Notes: generated from the letters alone by a model not told the origin. Positions 24,747 through 37,435 are shown, counted from the first letter of the stretch. The stretch is 64,000 nt of DNA from Brachypterus glaber (GCA_958510825.1 OY294047.1:52807365-52871364); one strand, 5' to 3'. Made by a program: numbers and translations.

Positions 24747-24938
24747 TTAAATATTATATATTATTATGTTTAAGGATTTTTTAAAAAAATATGTTAATCG
24801 GAGCGGTTTTAGTTTTGGGGGACAATTTTGAGGCCTTGGCGGACATATTCTTTTCGGAGGCGGCAATCTCTCCGGAATTTTTATTATATGTATAAGACTT
24901 GTTCCATGTGGATTCGGCTCACTTTCATTTTTGAAAAC
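24747..24938 (-). CDS. possible terminal exon of an unidentified minus-strand gene
   Basis: On the minus strand an acceptor TTTGTTTTGATTTCAG is followed by 63 open codons in phase 0 and a TAA (24747-24749). It reads VFKNESEPNPHGTSLIHIIK and then a Pro/Lys-rich part, IPERLPPPKRICPPRPQ and PPKLKPLRL, ending in AT-rich codons. A minus-strand AATAAA lies just beyond (24679-24684). The length is notable in such AT-rich DNA, but part of the opposite strand is also open and no family is recognised. If real, this gene converges on Syncrip. Confidence 0.33.
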   Translation of the reverse strand, partial: VFKNESEPNPHGTSLIHIIKIPERLPPPKRICPPRPQNCPPKLKPLRLTYFFKKSLNIIIYNI

Positions 24939-24995
24939 CTGAAATCAAACAAAATAAAAATCATTTTTTGTCCAATATAAAAGTTTAATTGACCT

Positions 24996-25122
24996 CCCAA
25001 GTAACACATTTAGATGTAAAGTCTCTCTTAGCGCTCTTTCGCAGCAAAATTGCAGCCATATGGCTGTATTTTTGCTGCGAAAGAGCGCTAAGAGATACTT
25101 TAGAGCTACTGTGTTACTTGGG
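24996..25122 (+). mobile_element. hairpin element with CCCAAGTAACAC ends
   Basis: Left end CCCAAGTAACACA and right end TGTGTTACTTGGG are inverted. The core is a near-perfect palindrome of CTTAGCGCTCTTTCGCAGCA and its complement. Shares the terminal consensus CCCANRTARCA with elements at 35038, 46823 and 51959. Confidence 0.88.
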
Positions 25123-26867
25123 CTTGATTTTTATATGATTGCATCCTAGAACTAGCGAAAAGTAACTAGAAATGTCTGTTGCTATGGTAACTAGTGAAAA
25201 CTCAATTCCTTCATCATAAAAATGTATTTGACACTTTCAAATTTATTTATATTTTTAAATTTGCAGATAAAATACCTATTTCTAGTTACTTTTTACTATA
25301 TCCAGGGTGCCGTGCTAAAAAATCAGGCTTTTTATATATTTTTCGCGTAAAAAACGCATTTTTTTACATTTTTGTGTGTTTTCTCTGATGACAGTGGGTT
25401 AAACGGATGTAGTCCAAGTAAAAATGTAATTAATGATATATTTTATCTTTTTTGGAAATGCCTTTTGCGCATTGTGATGTATTTTAGCCGTAATTTATAG
25501 ATATCGATAAGGATTTTTTAATTCAATAATTAAATAAAATAAAAGAGAGAGAGAGTGAGATATACATAGAGCGAAGAAGAGAGATGGAGAGAGATTTAAA
25601 CGAAAAATAAAATAAAGAAGGAGAAACATATACTTCTGTTTTGCACACAAGAAAATTTTCAAAAAAAAATTAACATACAATGAAAAAAATCAAAACATTT
25701 ACATTTAAAAACTCGCAAACGCTTCCATCCACCCTTTAAATCCATTTTCAACGCAGTTCGGCCTTTATACACTAAAAAATACAGATTTTTTTGACAAAAA
25801 AATAACTTTTAAACTCGTCAAAGAAGAAAAAGGTCACTTCAAGTGATCACTTGGATTTTTTTTTTAATTTTTACAATTATGGGGCCTATTAATCATTTTT
25901 TAAAAAATACTAAAATTATTATCAAAAGTCCAAACCAAATTTCAGCATAATTGATATTTTTTAGTGTAATATTTATGTTTTTAATTTTTAAAATATTCAT
26001 TTTAAAATGTATTACATAAATTTTGTTATAAATTATGTTTTGACAGTTTTTTTAAGTTTTACAGTTGAAAATGTTTTTTTTTGAACGCATATTCAGAAAT
26101 TAGCCAAACGGGCGACTGATACACATTCAAAAAAGTTTAATAAAATGTTGAAAATTAGGTTAGGGTTTTTTTTTGGGCGTTCGATAACATGTGGAAATTT
26201 AATAATATGACTTTTTAAACACGAAGGTAAATTATTAAACTAAAAGTTTACATTTTCGGCACCATATTTTGGTTCTTAAAGTAATTAAAGAAGTGAAATT
26301 TTAACTAGTTCAAAATAATGTTTTATTTTGATTTGATTGATTTACAAATCAGTGATGGTAAATAGCAATTTTCATCTAATTGGTCTCATCAGTACCAACT
26401 GTTGTCATATTAAATTTAAACATGTAAAAGGCGCACCAAAAACTGCAACCCAAAAAATAGAAAAAAATAAAAGGCGTCACTCCCTTTTCACAAATATTAT
26501 TTCTTTTAATTATTTTTATTATAGCTAAAATTACAGCACGTTAAGGATAAACGGTCCGTTCTTATTTACACACTTTTGCACTAATATATTTTGAGTTTTT
26601 TATTTTGCTTTACCTACAGGTTTTTTTTTCGCTTAGCTTTTAGAATCAGTTTTTTACAAAACACAGTTTTTTGGGTAATTTCGAATTTTTATACTACATA
26701 TTTTTAGTATCCACTATGGAGATTAAAAAATTTAGCACATATTAAAGAATAGCCTTAGCTATTGGAGATAAAAAAATCTTTGAGGTTTTTCTTTTTCCTC
26801 CGGATAGTGATTTATCTGCCACTTTATCTGAGAGATCAGTTTTTGATATCTATTTAAATAGACTTTT

Positions 26868-27352
26868 TCTATTTTGCGACTCTTATCACACGCATTTTGC
26901 GTGTTCTTATAGGCCCATAAAAAGTCTCTACTTTTTTTCTGTTGGGTTGGCAACATACAAAAGCCTATCTCTTGACGTTTTGCGTGCAAATGTCAATGTC
27001 GATTTAAAGTTTAATTTTTTACAAAATTTTGTGTTTGGGTTATTTTTTACCGTGTTAAAATTGTGGACTGGTTAATTGCAGTGAAAAAAGAAGAGATGAC
27101 TGTAAAATATATCAAAATATCATTTGTTCTTAGAATTTTAAACATAGTGTAAACTGTAATGCCAACCCAAAACAAAAATCCCTAAATCAGTCATCAATTT
27201 AAAATGTAAGTTTTTTAAATTTTAGAGCAAAATAGAAAAAAATTGTATAAAGCACTCGTTTCATAACACGTTTTTAGAGCACTAGTACTGTAGAAAACTC
27301 GCCGCAAGCGGCTCGTGCGCCAAAAACGTATGTTATGAAACTAGTACTTTAA
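26868..27352 (+). repeat. 500-bp repeat with palindromic module (copy 2 of 3)
   Basis: Very similar to 21796-22318, with the central palindrome shortened (the GTTTTCTAAACTTGTACTCG part is lost). Confidence 0.85.
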
Positions 27353-28209
27353 TAATTTAAGATATGATCTTATATCTAGAGATGCTGTTAAATTTTAAAT
27401 GTCTTACTTTTTTTCCTGTGAATAAAAATGATACATGCCAGTTTAAATACTTAAAAATATAGTATTGATTGAAGTATAATATTTTGGTATAAAAATTCGA
27501 TATTATCCCAAATATCCCTTATGAGAGTTTTGGCCGAGTTTGATGGTTTTGACCCCTAAATGAGCTTTAAATAATTAAAAAATATGATATTTTTGTCTCT
27601 AAATGGAAATGTCTCCAGTATTTTAAAACTTGAATGCAAAATAAAATAATATTTGTTTATTGTATTTTCTTAACATCAATATTTGAAAGAAAAAGCATTT
27701 TGAAAATTTATTTACACCCATATTTTGTTTTTTAAAATCGAAAAATTTAAAATTTTTGGATTGATGCCATCAAAATTTACCAAAATTCTTTTGAAGGATC
27801 CCTAATACACACATATTTACTCTTACATTTTTTGATAGTTTTAGATTAATATAATTACCTAATAATATTTTCCGATATTTTTTCGATTTCTAAAAAATGT
27901 TGTTAGTGTGTCACAATCTTTTTTGTAGGCTCTATTATTATATTATTATTTTAATTTTTATCTATTTTTATTATTACTTATATTGCTATTTGTTTATTTT
28001 TCTGATTTTTGAATCGTTGAAAATTACTATTAGATAAAAAAATCAATAGCTATGTACTACTTATGCCTTTATATTTAAATAGTTTACACGTATAAAAAAA
28101 ATTAAATAAAATTGAGAAATTTTGCAAAAAAGCAACACTACACCCAAACACACACACACTACTGTATTAGCAGCCATAAATTGTATTTAAATTGGTAAAT
28201 ATAAGGGAA

Positions 28210-28381
28210 AGTCACCTAAATTGAACATCCTACATCTAAGTGTTTTACAATATAAACCAATAATTGTATTTTGTTTTTAACAAAATTAAATTTTCTGGAT
28301 ATATATATTTTTTAGTTTTCTATTATCAAAATTGTTGGAAAAACCCCCGTCCTTTCTTAGGCGTGTGTCCAATTTAGGTGA
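28210..28381 (+). repeat. foldback repeat
   Basis: GTCACCTAAATTGAACA at the left and TGTCCAATTTAGGTGAC at the right form an inverted pair around an AT-rich core. Confidence 0.6.
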
Positions 28382-28804
28382 CGATCTCATACATATAATA
28401 AATGTAGAAATGTATAGAGGAAGGAAGGAGAATGAGAATTTTTTATAAAAATTAATGGAAAAAAGCAAATAACATTAACAACAGAGATTTTTTTAAAAGG
28501 GAAACACCAATATTTGTTATGTAAACGTTCTGTATCAATTTAATATGATGAGATGACTGATTTATATGTCTCAATAAACAGTTGTATGTGTATTACAATT
28601 TTATAATTTTCTAGTTTTATTTTCAAGTCCATAAAATGCGACGTTTTGGTCGAAAAGGGATCCTAAGGTGATAAAAAACATGTTATTTGTGTGCCATACA
28701 AACAACTTTATTTGACGAGTCTGGTTTCCGAGACGAGGTAGGAGACTCGTAAAAAATCGAGTCAAAAAGTAGCCATGGCTAAATCAAAAATAAAGATAAC
28801 TTCT

Positions 28805-28869
28805 CCCTGTTGAAAATGACGGGTCTGGGTGGGTATAAATGGTGCACAAACCCGTCATTTTCAACAGGG
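28805..28869 (+). repeat. 65-bp hairpin element
   Basis: Arms CCCTGTTGAAAATGACGGGT and ACCCGTCATTTTCAACAGGG are perfect inverted repeats around a 25-nt loop. Confidence 0.85.
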
Positions 28870-29105
28870 CTAACTGAAATATTATATTTTGGATATTATG
28901 ATAAAACCTAAATTTTTACATTATGGTCCCTTTTCTCATTGATCGTCACACTTTAATCCTCATACCTCCAAATTTTGTCGCACGGCGACGTTCTGACATT
29001 GTTCTAACGTTGGGCCAACGTCAACATCCAAGTGATGTGCATTTGTCATCATTTTACCGCCAACCGCCGCCGGACAATTGTTTGTTGGAAAGGCAATAAT
29101 TAATG

Positions 29106-29367
29106 GGAGGATTGGTGTAGTGGACTACCGCGTCGTACTTTACTACACAAACAGCGTGAGTTCGATTCTCACCGGCGCCGATTTGCCTTTTTCAGTTAAT
29201 TAATAATTGAAATTTGGCGAAGGCGTAAGTGAAGCGGACACCCTATAAATTGGTTCGAAAGTCAATTAAAGCCGGTGGTTCCCTCTACTACTAGCCCACA
29301 CAAGTCCTGGACTTAGGGGATGCTTAATTAAGTAGAATAGTACGAGGTTAAACAAAAATGTAATGTG
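29106..29367 (+). mobile_element. tRNA-derived SINE (copy 1 of 4)
   Basis: The head GGAGGATTGGTGTAGTGG contains an A-box-like sequence and GTGAGTTCGATTCTCACC a B-box, the internal RNA polymerase III promoter. A conserved body (GGCGAAGGCGTAAGTGAAGC, CTACTACTAGCCCACACAAG) and a tail TACGAGGTTAAACA follow. Other copies: 47690-47961 (-), 56798-57090 (+), 62060-62335 (-). It needs enzymes from a partner LINE. Confidence 0.9.
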
Positions 29368-29605
29368 CCAAAAAGCACTCTACTCCCGCGGTGCATACAA
29401 AATTATTCGATCGAGCGAAAGAATTATTGATAACAGCTTACGCTATCAGTTATATCTGGTGTACGTTTAATTTCAGCATCAAGCGTGCCTGAGTAGGCGT
29501 AAAAAGGTCCATAAAAACTACTGCATTAAATAAAAACTACAATGTTTGTTTATAAGAAATTAAGGTAAGTAAATATTTTAAGTATTGTTATAGGATTGTT
29601 ATAGT

Positions 29606-30625
29606 ATACACGGTGTATATGAAATAGGGTCCGATATTTTAAGGGGTAATTCTACATCAGAAAATATGACAAAAAGTTCATATAAACTTATGTCTAAAAA
29701 TGCGTCGTAAGGGAGCTACGCCCCTTTGAAAGCGACCACAAAATTCGGTTTTTATTTAATCTCAGGAACCCTTTAAGATATAGCACCGAGGTTTTGCACG
29801 TGAACTAATCTTAATAAGGCCCATCTTCGTGCGTTATTTTCATGTACTTATTTTAACCAGGGGCGTGCGAAACGGGGGGCCTTATCAGTTTTTTGTCCCA
29901 ATTTTTTTTTCTGTGTAACTTTTTTGTGATTTTATTTTCGGTATATAAGTCCTCAGGTCAAAATACATAAAAAAGGTACTCTCGTTGTAACACTGTAGGA
30001 ATAACCGAGAAAAATTTATTTGGAGGTGAAATTTCACGGTTCGTGGACGAAAAATTAAATACTAAAACGTTGAAAACCAAAATTTTAACGATGCATGGTT
30101 ATTCTATATCGAAAACTAAGAAAAAAAGTTTCTATACATGTATGTCAAAAAATCGCTTTTAAAGCTACTATGGCCCTTTAAAAATGGTGCATTTTTACGA
30201 GACCATAGCTCCCTTAGGATTGATTTTTGGAAGTACCTGTATATGAGGTTTGGACTTTTTGAAATTGAAATTTCGGTTTTCAACATTTTAGTATTTAATT
30301 TTTCGTCCTCGAACCGTGAAATTTCACCTTCAAATTATTTTTTCTCGAAAATGGTTAGTCCTACAGAGTTACAACCAGAGCACCTTTTTATCTATTTTGA
30401 CCTGAGGAATCATATAAAATAAAATTACAAAAAAGTTACACAAAAAACTGATAAGGCTCCACCGTTTCGCACGCCCCTGGTTAATATAAGTACATGATAA
30501 TAACATACGAAGATAGCCCTTATTAAGATTAGTTCACGTGTAAAACCTCGTTGTTATATCTCAAAGGGTTCCTGAGTTAATAAATAAAAACCGATCTTTT
30601 TAAGCCACTTTCAAAGGGGCGCTTA
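29606..30625 (+). mobile_element. long foldback element related to 55102-55454
   Basis: Starts ACACGGTGTATATGAAATAG like the TIR of the 55-kb element. Two arms (about 29720-30095 and 30270-30622) are inverted copies of each other; landmarks are CAGGGGCGTGCGAAACGG and CCGTTTCGCACGCCCCTGG. The open frame at 30138-30422 lies in one arm and has no domain. Confidence 0.82.
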
Positions 30626-30849
30626 ACAAAAGTGTCACTTTTAACTTAACATTTTTAACCGAAAAATGCCAATTTGGAAAACAAGGGAATAAAAAAAAAA
30701 GTTTTGAGTCGAAAAATTTTAGGCGAGTCTGCAAAATTTTGAAAGTGAGGAGGACCTTTTTTTAGTCATCAAAATTTTTGTTAGGGGTATGTTTTACATG
30801 ATTTGGATTGTCATTGTCATGACTTAAGAATTCTGTAAAAGCAGTGTCG

Positions 30850-31160
30850 ATATATCAGCACTCCTGCAGGATCCAAAACTCCATCTGTTTGCGAATTTCT
30901 CAATCCGGCTTCTCCTTCTCTCGCCATCATCTGTTCCTGCAGAATCCTGTGAGCCTGTCGCCCCCTTTGCGTTGGCCTGGGCGCCGGCGCCGCCCCAGCA
31001 TCTCTTGGCGGCCGCTCCCATTCCGTCGCGGCGCTTGGGGACGGCTGCATGTCGGGCGAGAGCGGGCGGCCGTCTAGCGATGTCACGAGACTGGGCGGGG
31101 CGGGCTGCGGCCCGCAGGGTATCCTGACACCGGTCCACTGTCCCCTTCTTGTTGTTATCT
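30850..31160 (-). other. GC-rich coding-like island, unidentified
   Basis: GC content jumps to roughly 60 percent. Two overlapping minus-strand frames stay open. One (31157 to 30817) includes SLDGRPLSPDMQPSPSAATE and QAHRILQEQMMAREGEAG; the other (31279 to 30824) is Arg/Ala-rich. The first looks more protein-like. It could be an exon, a decayed transposon ORF or a GC-rich promoter for the start codon at 31408. No consensus donor was found at its 3' side. Confidence 0.35.
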
Positions 31161-31407
31161 ACGCCACTGATTGTTGTTGATTGTGTTGTTCGGCAGGTTG
31201 TTTTTGCCGAAACAACGTTAGACTGTGCCACTTTGGACTTATAGCCTTTTACTGCCACCACCCTCAATTTTTCCTTCACGAATCGTGTGTGTTTTTTTTA
31301 GTCGTGAGTGATTTTGTGGGATTTTTTCCAATTTTTTTCCAAAAAACTTTAAACGAAATTTTAGCCCTAAGTGTGTTGTTGTTATTGATGCCAGTTCCGA
31401 AGATAAA

Positions 31408-31445
31408 ATGGCCACTGTTTTTCGACATTTTTATACTTTTAAACG
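31408..31445 (+). CDS. possible first coding exon of a plus-strand gene
   Basis: An ATG in strong Kozak context (ATAAAATGG) opens MATVFRHFYTFK and runs into a consensus donor, CG|GTACGTAAGT. It is 250 bp downstream of the GC-rich island. No downstream exon with the matching phase (2) was found, so this is tentative. Confidence 0.25.
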
Positions 31446-31599
31446 GTACGTAAGTAGAAAAACTCCCCACTTTCCACTTTCCTTTTGTTTCAGCAAACCA
31501 TTTAATTCCCAAAATACTTTAAAACTCTCCAAAATGTTTTCAAAACACCGTAAATCCATACACCTCATTACCATTCTGTCCAATAGGTTATAACCTCGC

Positions 31600-34500
31600 A
31601 AGGAATATATTTCTTGTTACTTTATCCTTTAATTATCCTTCCAATTTTATCTTTCAATAATAATGTCTTTACATCTGCAGTAAAATAGATAAATTTTATT
31701 TAACACCTATTTTTTATTATTTAAAATGCAAAAAATTAACAATTAACATAAACATGCATTTTAAAGTATTTATAAATATTATAATGGATGATTTTATATT
31801 AAAAAAAAGTCCTTTTATAAAAAAATAAATTTTTATGTTAATTTTAGACAATTATTATATTATATATATCGCAAAAAACAATAATGTCCATGTTTTTAAT
31901 AAACTATAGTCTTTTTTCTTGTTTACGGTCCTATAAGATTGTATAAACATAAGATTTTAAGTTTATATACGATAGAGCCAAATAGGTTGTGGAGGGGCGT
32001 GGTTTTCTTAGATTCTCTAAACTTGATCAAATCTCGAGTCAAATCTATAATTTGGCTTCTCTAGTTATACCCCTAAAATTTCTTGTTTTCATAGTTTTAT
32101 ATATCGGTAGTTTACTTTTATTGCAAACAATATCCATTTTAAAGTCCATAATTCAATATTTTATTGTCCTTTTCGTGTTTTTATTTACGCCAATGTTGTT
32201 GTTGGTTTTTTGGACTTATATTCTTATGTTTATTCTGGTTTGTTTCATATTTTGAAATAAAAGTTCACTATGCTCCCAAAACTGGTAATGGGTACCGAAT
32301 TGCGGGCATAAATTCACCAGTAATATTATATTTCGTGGGTGTAACTGGAGCTGTTCGAAACAGTGGGTGTTTTTTTTAGTCGTGATTTTTTTAAATTTAT
32401 TTTTAGTTATGTCTTTTGTTGTTACTGACCTGTTTTAATTTTTCTGTAGGTTCCATATGGGAAACTTCCTTAAAATTTTAGGAATTTTAAGGAGATTTTC
32501 AAAAGTACCAAATGGATTCACAGGGAAATGTCCAGATAATTTAGACTGGGAATCTGTAAGAAAATCCTAGTGGTTCCATATTTTTGTCGCAATAAATTTT
32601 TTTCAATGTAGGAATTTTAAGGAAGTTTTCAATAGAACCACATGGATCCACACTGAAATATCCAGATAATTTAGACTGGAAATTTGTGGGAAATTTCCTA
32701 GTGGTTCCATATGAGACATTTCCACGTGTAACCATATTTTTACACATGATGTTTTCTTTAAATTATGGGAATCTATGGGAAATATCCCAATTGACCACAT
32801 ACCTAGAGATGTGGAATCCAAAGGTCCTAGCATAGCACCAAAAGTAGCCAAGCCCGCGGCATGGGCGCCACGATAGGGGGGGGGGCTTTACATATAATTT
32901 ATTATTTTGATTTGTTTTCAACAATTACAAAGTGTTTGGACCTTCAGATTACTAAAAAAATTTCTTGAGACGCTGAAAATGGTTACAAAACGCTAATCCA
33001 TGAGAAACTTGTACTTAAAATATTTTATAAATACTAAAAATAATTAAAATTTGTTTCGAAAATTCTGAAGTGTTCGAAAAATAATTTATAAAAGTTTTTG
33101 CCTGCGGAACCATAATATGATTACCAAGCCGAGTTCGAGTTCCGGCCATAACTGTTATAAAATCTATAAAATAATTTTTTTTAAGTCTAAGGTGTTTAGA
33201 AAATACGTGTCATTAAAAATCCTAAAAAAAATCGCCTGCGGCGCTAAACTTTTTAACAATTTATTTGTCAAATTCAAAACATATCAAAGCAAAAACACAG
33301 CATCCGCCGATTTTTTTTTCTAAAACTTAAAATTAGTAGAATAAAATTTATCGAAAAAATAAACCTAAGAATAATTTAAATAGTACAATACAAAAAACTA
33401 ACAAAAAATCCAGTACTTACGGTATTTTACCAACGAACTAATAACTTTTCTCTAGAGAGAGAGAAGAGTTGTTAGTTCTTTGTATTTTACCAACGAACTA
33501 ATAACTCTTCTCTATAGAATAGGCATTTCATTTGTAAAAACTGAAAAAAACGTAGCCAACATATACATTTGTCTGTCTTACTCGCACAGCTTGTTCTAAC
33601 AAAGACAACAATAACAGTTACTGGTAATTGTTATTGTTCAGGCCTGAATATACCTACTATTTGTTTACAAACAAACCGAGATGTTGGCGATACCTTATAT
33701 TAACGGCATGCGTGTTCTATAGAGAAGAGTTGTTAGTTCTTTGTATTTTACCCTAGACGATTTTTGTCAAAGGCTTAACCCAACTTTTAAAATCTCTTGT
33801 CAAAATGATATGATGTTGTAAAATTTACGATTTTAATGCCTCCCTTGATAAAACCTATTAATGCTTTTTAAAAAAATTGGGCAGACTACCCAATTTTACG
33901 TCCCCTAATGTTTCATATCATTTGATTAGTTAGTTTATTACTGCTGAATTGGCAGTTTAGTTTTGGTCAGTTTAAATCTAATAGACAGTTCGTTTAAAGG
34001 GATATAATTTAATATTTTATTATTCTATCGTCTTAAACCTTTTTGCTTTTTCCTTATTTTAACTGGAAAGGCATTATATTTGGCACCAGATTTCAATAAA
34101 ATAACCTTTAAATACCAAGAGAGTTAATAGTATCAAACGCCCACAGACGCGCCTTCGCCATAATTGAAAATTTTCTGTACCAGTTACTATCAGACAAAAA
34201 ATTTACAATTTTAAATGTAAGTCCAAACTTAGAGTCTATAAAAATATATACTGCACGTTTGTCAATTAATAACCGAAAAAATATATACAGGGTGATCATT
34301 TACTGCCATCTTCCAGTCCAAACAACTATAGTTTATATTTTTTACATGAAAAAACAGAAATATGTGGATTAAAACACTTACAATATATAAAAGGCTGTAG
34401 TGAAAGGTGAAAAATGGTTTATAAAACAAAGTGAATAAAATTCGTAGAATCTACGAGGTAAATATCTAAATAAAATTAGGCAAACCTTCATACATAAATA

Positions 34501-35037
34501 TCACACGAGTGTGATATAAAAATATCAAACTAGTGTGATATAAGGCGTTTTCTAAAGAACAAAAGAGTGTGCTAAATGTCATTTTCATAGAGGATCGTAG
34601 GAAAAGGTATTTAACATGCTTGCGGTGTGCAAGTTGCGGATATACAAACTTTTGAGCTACTTGATCCAAATATTACTTACTTGTTTTTAGTAATCATTTC
34701 TTTGTGTGTACGTCACAAATTAAAAGTCCTTTTGGAAAAGTATAGATAGCCTGGAGCACCCGGCCACAAGTTATAGGTTTTCATGTGAAAATGCGAAAAC
34801 GGAGAGGCCCCTTTAACCACTTTTCTTTCAGCACAAAGGTTTCTAATTTGCAAATTAAATAATTCGCACAATACGAATTTTTACAATCCGTCTACCCAAT
34901 TTTGTGGGATCCTTATTTCAGACAATACAGAGGACAAAGGACGAATTTTAAGCTTGAAAGATTGATTAGAACTATTTTAATTTGCATTTTCTTATGAAAT
35001 CTTATATCTTAAAGTTTCCTGTTGTAAAAGCCATATA
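31600..35037 (+). other. repeat-rich non-coding stretch
   Basis: Contains a 32450-32740 region where about 140 bp are tandemly duplicated (landmark TCCAGATAATTTAGACTGG at about 32531 and 32660, with GGTTCCATATG words) and the hairpin pair at 33420-33745. Otherwise AT-rich with no gene seen. Confidence 0.7.
33420..33745 (+). repeat. paired foldback repeats
   Basis: AACGAACTAATAACTCTTCT and its complement AGAAGAGTTGTTAGTTCTTT occur first as a tight hairpin (33430-33480) and then as ends of a 255-bp element (33490-33745) that itself carries inner inverted pairs. Confidence 0.75.
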
Positions 35038-35518
35038 CCCCAGTAACATTGAACTTGGACAAGTTTCTGACCAGAGTACTTGACAAAGTTCTTTGTAAAG
35101 AATTGGACAATTCTTGAGCAAGAGAATTAATCAAGATTCTGTATCCAGACTTGGACAAGACTTTAGCATGATTCTGGAAGCAGAGCGTTTAGCAAAACTT
35201 TGTCAAGTCTGTTCGTCAAGTCTGTAGCAAGCAATTTAACAAGCAATTTGAGAAGATTCTTGGTCAAGAATCTTGACAAGTACAATTTGATCATGATAGA
35301 GATGGCTTTTCGATTTCTTGTCAATTTTTCTTGCTACATTCTTGCTCAAGACTTGTCCAACAATCTTGACGAAGTATCTGTAGCAATTCTTTGACAATTC
35401 TTGAGCAAGAATCTGTCGACAGTATCTTGCGCAGGAATTGTCAAAATCTGGATGCAGTTACTTGATCAAGAATCTTGAGCCAGACTTGCTCAAGACTTGA
35501 CAAAAATTGTTACTAGGG
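35038..35518 (+). mobile_element. TIR element with internal CTTGACAAGATTCTTG words
   Basis: Ends CCCCAGTAACA and TGTTACTAGGG are imperfect inverted repeats flanked by TA on both sides. The interior consists almost entirely of degenerate repeats of CTTGACAAG, ATTCTTGAGCAAGAAT and similar palindromic words. Confidence 0.75.
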
Positions 35519-36080
35519 TAGGAACCATATGTAAACCACGTGGAACCACACGGAAATGTAGAAAATTGTAGGAGATAATTGTGGAGCGTCGTGGTTTATA
35601 TCGGAAATTTTCGCAAATAAGAGATTTCCTTTTAAAACCTTTAACTTTCTACAGAAAATTTGCTACCGTTTCCATTTTTGGAAATCTCCTTTTAATTTCC
35701 ACACATTTTTTAAGGACATTTCATAACGTTTCAAATTAGTGCCTAGTGCCGATGTTTTGACAAATTGCTTGCAACTGTTCAGCTAGTTTTAATATGAAAT
35801 CACGCGGAATCACGCAGAAATTGCTTCTCACCAACGTTTGTAACAAAAAATTCTATAAGTTATATAAAGTAAATAAATAAAAGGAAATATTATACACGAT
35901 GGATGGAGGCTTTGCTAAGGTCTTCCGATTCCGTATCTCTATATGAAACGTATGGTACCATTTTTAAATTGTAGGATTCCTTTAAAAAGGAAATTTCATG
36001 TGTGGAACCACTGTGAAATGGGGATTCCGCGTTGAAATTTCCTATATGGAACCTATATAAAAATTTTTGACGGGGTTCTT
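35519..36080 (+). repeat. repeat with GGAACCATATG words and a Syncrip intron fragment
   Basis: GGAACC/GGTTCC words recur (35521, 35937, 36004, 36047). The part TTCTCACCAACGTTTGTAAC onward matches 47055-47225. Bases 35719-35788 match 4991-5060 next to a Syncrip exon with three differences. Confidence 0.65.
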
Positions 36081-36296
36081 ACAAGAGAAGTTGGGAAAAA
36101 AAAAACAAAAGTACTAGTATAGCCGTCGCAATACGAACTGGCGCCTGTGAGCTGAGGCAAGGGAAAGAGAAGAGGTAAAATATAGCATGTAAAGTATAGG
36201 TGACCTTGGATTTTTCACATTCCACACAGTTACCAATTCATAAAATGTACACAGTACATATTCAGTAATAGCTATCAAAACATTTATAATAGTATA

Positions 36297-36816
36297 TTAA
36301 AGTACTAGTTTCATAACATACGTTTTTAGCGCACGAGTACAAGTTTAGAAAACGAGCCGCTTGCAGCGAGTCTTCTAAAGTACTAGTGCGCTAAAAACGT
36401 GTTACGAAACGAGTGCTTTATACAATTTTTTCTATTTTGCTCTAAAATTAAAAAAAACTTACATTTAAATTGATGACTGATTTAGGGATTTTTGTTTTGG
36501 ATTGGCATTACAGTTTACACCATGTTTAAAATTCTAAGAACAAATGATATTTTGATATATTTTATAGTCATCTCTTCTCTTTTTTACTGCAATTAAACAA
36601 GCAACAATTTTAACATGGTAAAAATAACCTAAACACAAAATTTTGTAGAAAATTCAACTTTAAAGCGACATTGACATTTGCACGGAAAACGTCAAGCGAT
36701 AGGCCAGGTCTGTTGCCAACCCAAAAGAACAAAAAGTACAGACCTCTTATGGACCTATAAGAACACGCAAAATGCGTGTGATTATTAGCTTATAAGAGTC
36801 GCAAAATAGAAAAATA
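36297..36816 (-). repeat. 500-bp repeat with palindromic module (copy 3 of 3)
   Basis: Reverse-complement copy of 21796-22318, slightly more diverged. Confidence 0.85.
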
Positions 36817-36962
36817 AATATTATGGTCTTATGCCAATTAATTAAGATGAAGGTTAAATTGCGAGAATTTGTATGGGGGTCACGCATTGCGTGGCCTTGC
36901 AAGCAGACCCTCTGGACATGCATACTATTAATGTGCATTAATCGAAGAAATTTATTTGATTA

Positions 36963-37320
36963 TACAGTACGTGTCTAAAGTCCGCCAACCCTTAACTTTT
37001 GAACTGCTGGTAAATATTAGATATTTTTATTGGACACAATGGAGACAGGGGTTCAAGGATAGATTTTTTTTTAATAGAAAAGGGGTTGATACGTCATTTA
37101 AAGCTTACTAAATTCCATTTTTTGTTAATCCCCCTCAAAAAAAAACAAATAAACAAATAAATAAAATAAAAAAAAATAAAAATAAATGGTTCAATAGAGA
37201 ATTTTATCAGCTTTAAAATGATGTATCACACGACCCCTTATCCATTTAAAAAAATGTACCCTTGTGTCTCCATTAAAAATATAAAATATACAATATAAAA
37301 TATTTGGGTTATTTTATTTA
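36963..37320 (+). mobile_element. foldback MITE related to 15813-16498
   Basis: Starts CAGTACGTGTCTAAAGTCCG and has matching inner arms around AAAGCTTAC and CACGACCCCTTATCC. Its right side runs into the CAAGTATTACGTAACGC repeat at 37321. Confidence 0.7.
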
Positions 37321-37435
37321 GGGAACGCTCAAGTATTACGTAACGCAATTTTTGATCATTTTGGACCCCCACCCCCTCCTGTAACGCTGTTTTTCTATAC
37401 CATTAACATGGGCGTAACACCCCAAAATGAATGAC
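37321..37435 (+). repeat. fragment of AACGTTCAAGTATTACGTAACGC family
   Basis: Matches the left half of 49154-49310, including GACCCCCACCCCC and CTGTAACGC. Other fragments lie at about 44630-44700, 51485-51525 and 58424-58460. Confidence 0.75.

Larger units (their letters stand above)
25123..29105 (+). other. AT-rich intergenic or intronic sequence
   Basis: Apart from the repeat at 26868-27352 and two foldbacks (28210-28381 and 28805-28869) I see no gene. Short open frames here lack coding features. Confidence 0.7.

Noticed and set aside
29106..29180. A true tRNA gene
   Set aside because: Pol III boxes are present but the cloverleaf is broken by extra sequence, and the same body and tail follow in four copies, so it is a SINE head.
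35038..35518. CRISPR-like or satellite array of CTTGACAAG units
   Set aside because: Units are irregular and palindromic with no constant spacers, and the setting is eukaryotic.
36100..36170. Minus-strand acceptor-like tract followed by a short open frame
   Set aside because: The pyrimidine tract comes from a GGGAAAGAGAAGAGG run; two frames are open and there is no support for an exon.
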